Part shown: positions 6,002 through 6,051 of the stretch, one piece after another
How positions within the stretch are numbered: the stretch's first letter is position 1
How the letters are laid out: every line of letters begins with the position of its first letter
Source of the DNA: Rhodocyclales bacterium
GTDB lineage: Bacteria; Pseudomonadota; Gammaproteobacteria; Burkholderiales; Rhodocyclaceae
Length of the DNA stretch: 6,051 nt
NCBI GenBank assembly: GCA_021286885.1
Contig: JAJTBM010000193.1
Location: 1 to 6,051, forward strand
Reading direction: 5' to 3'
The notes under the pieces: model-generated
Told to the model about the DNA's origin: nothing
The model's database searches: none
What the model saw: only the letters and a program-made list of their open reading frames with translations
Program-made: the position numbers and the translations under genes

Positions 6002-6051
6002 TGGTGGAGGTAAGCGGGATCGAACCGCTGACCTCTTGCATGCCATGCAAG
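6002..6051 (-). tRNA. tRNA-Ala (anticodon GGC), 3' part; 5' end outside window
   Basis: The window ends inside this gene. What is visible on the minus strand is the anticodon arm CTTGC-ATGGCAT-GCAAG with anticodon GGC, the variable loop, the T arm AGCGG-TTCGATC-CCGCT, the acceptor 3' strand and an encoded CCA, about 50 of 76 nt. It is nearly the same as E. coli tRNA-Ala(GGC) over this part. The acceptor 5' strand, D arm and cluster promoter lie beyond the edge. Confidence 0.95.

Noticed and set aside
5805..6051. tRNA genes as a possible integration site for a mobile element
   Set aside because: No integrase, no direct repeat of a tRNA 3' end and no change in gene character are visible; the neighbours are core genes.

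Overview
The window is a GC-rich chromosomal segment with a strong G/C bias at third codon positions. It looks like a betaproteobacterium, and a Rhodocyclales-type genome (Azospira/Dechloromonas/Azoarcus relatives) is my best guess. That guess rests on the DnaK/DnaJ sequences, a 639-residue PpiD of the kind seen in this class, and tRNA genes that all encode their CCA ends. The genus is an inference and was not tested against a database.

Layout. The left part (1-2241) is the end of a heat-shock chaperone operon on the plus strand. It holds the last 285 codons of dnaK, a 134-nt spacer with two GC-rich hairpins, complete dnaJ, and a structured 3' UTR closed by a strong intrinsic terminator. The middle (about 2242-3562) is a single-gene unit for an exported periplasmic binding protein of the branched-chain amino acid/amide ABC transporter type, with no permease or ATPase gene beside it. 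It is followed by a degenerate 7-bp tandem repeat and a long terminator that probably also serves the convergent ppiD. The right part is on the minus strand. A tRNA cluster transcribed Ala(GGC, cut by the window edge) - Glu(UUC) - Asp(GUC) ends at a UUCG-loop terminator. Next come a leader region with a second 7-bp repeat and a palindrome, then ppiD.

Function. DnaK and DnaJ form the cytoplasmic Hsp70 system: DnaJ delivers unfolded clients and triggers ATP hydrolysis by DnaK. PpiD is a membrane-anchored periplasmic chaperone that meets proteins leaving the Sec translocon. The binding protein is itself a Sec-exported periplasmic protein, but nothing here links it functionally to the chaperones.

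Novelty. The genes are ordinary housekeeping genes, and I see no undescribed multi-gene system. The points worth a second look are all non-coding or fine-scale: two heptanucleotide repeat arrays, the structured dnaJ 3' UTR as a possible small-RNA source, the dnaK-dnaJ spacer hairpins, a palindrome in the ppiD leader, and a PpiD parvulin domain that keeps motifs lost in the E. coli protein.
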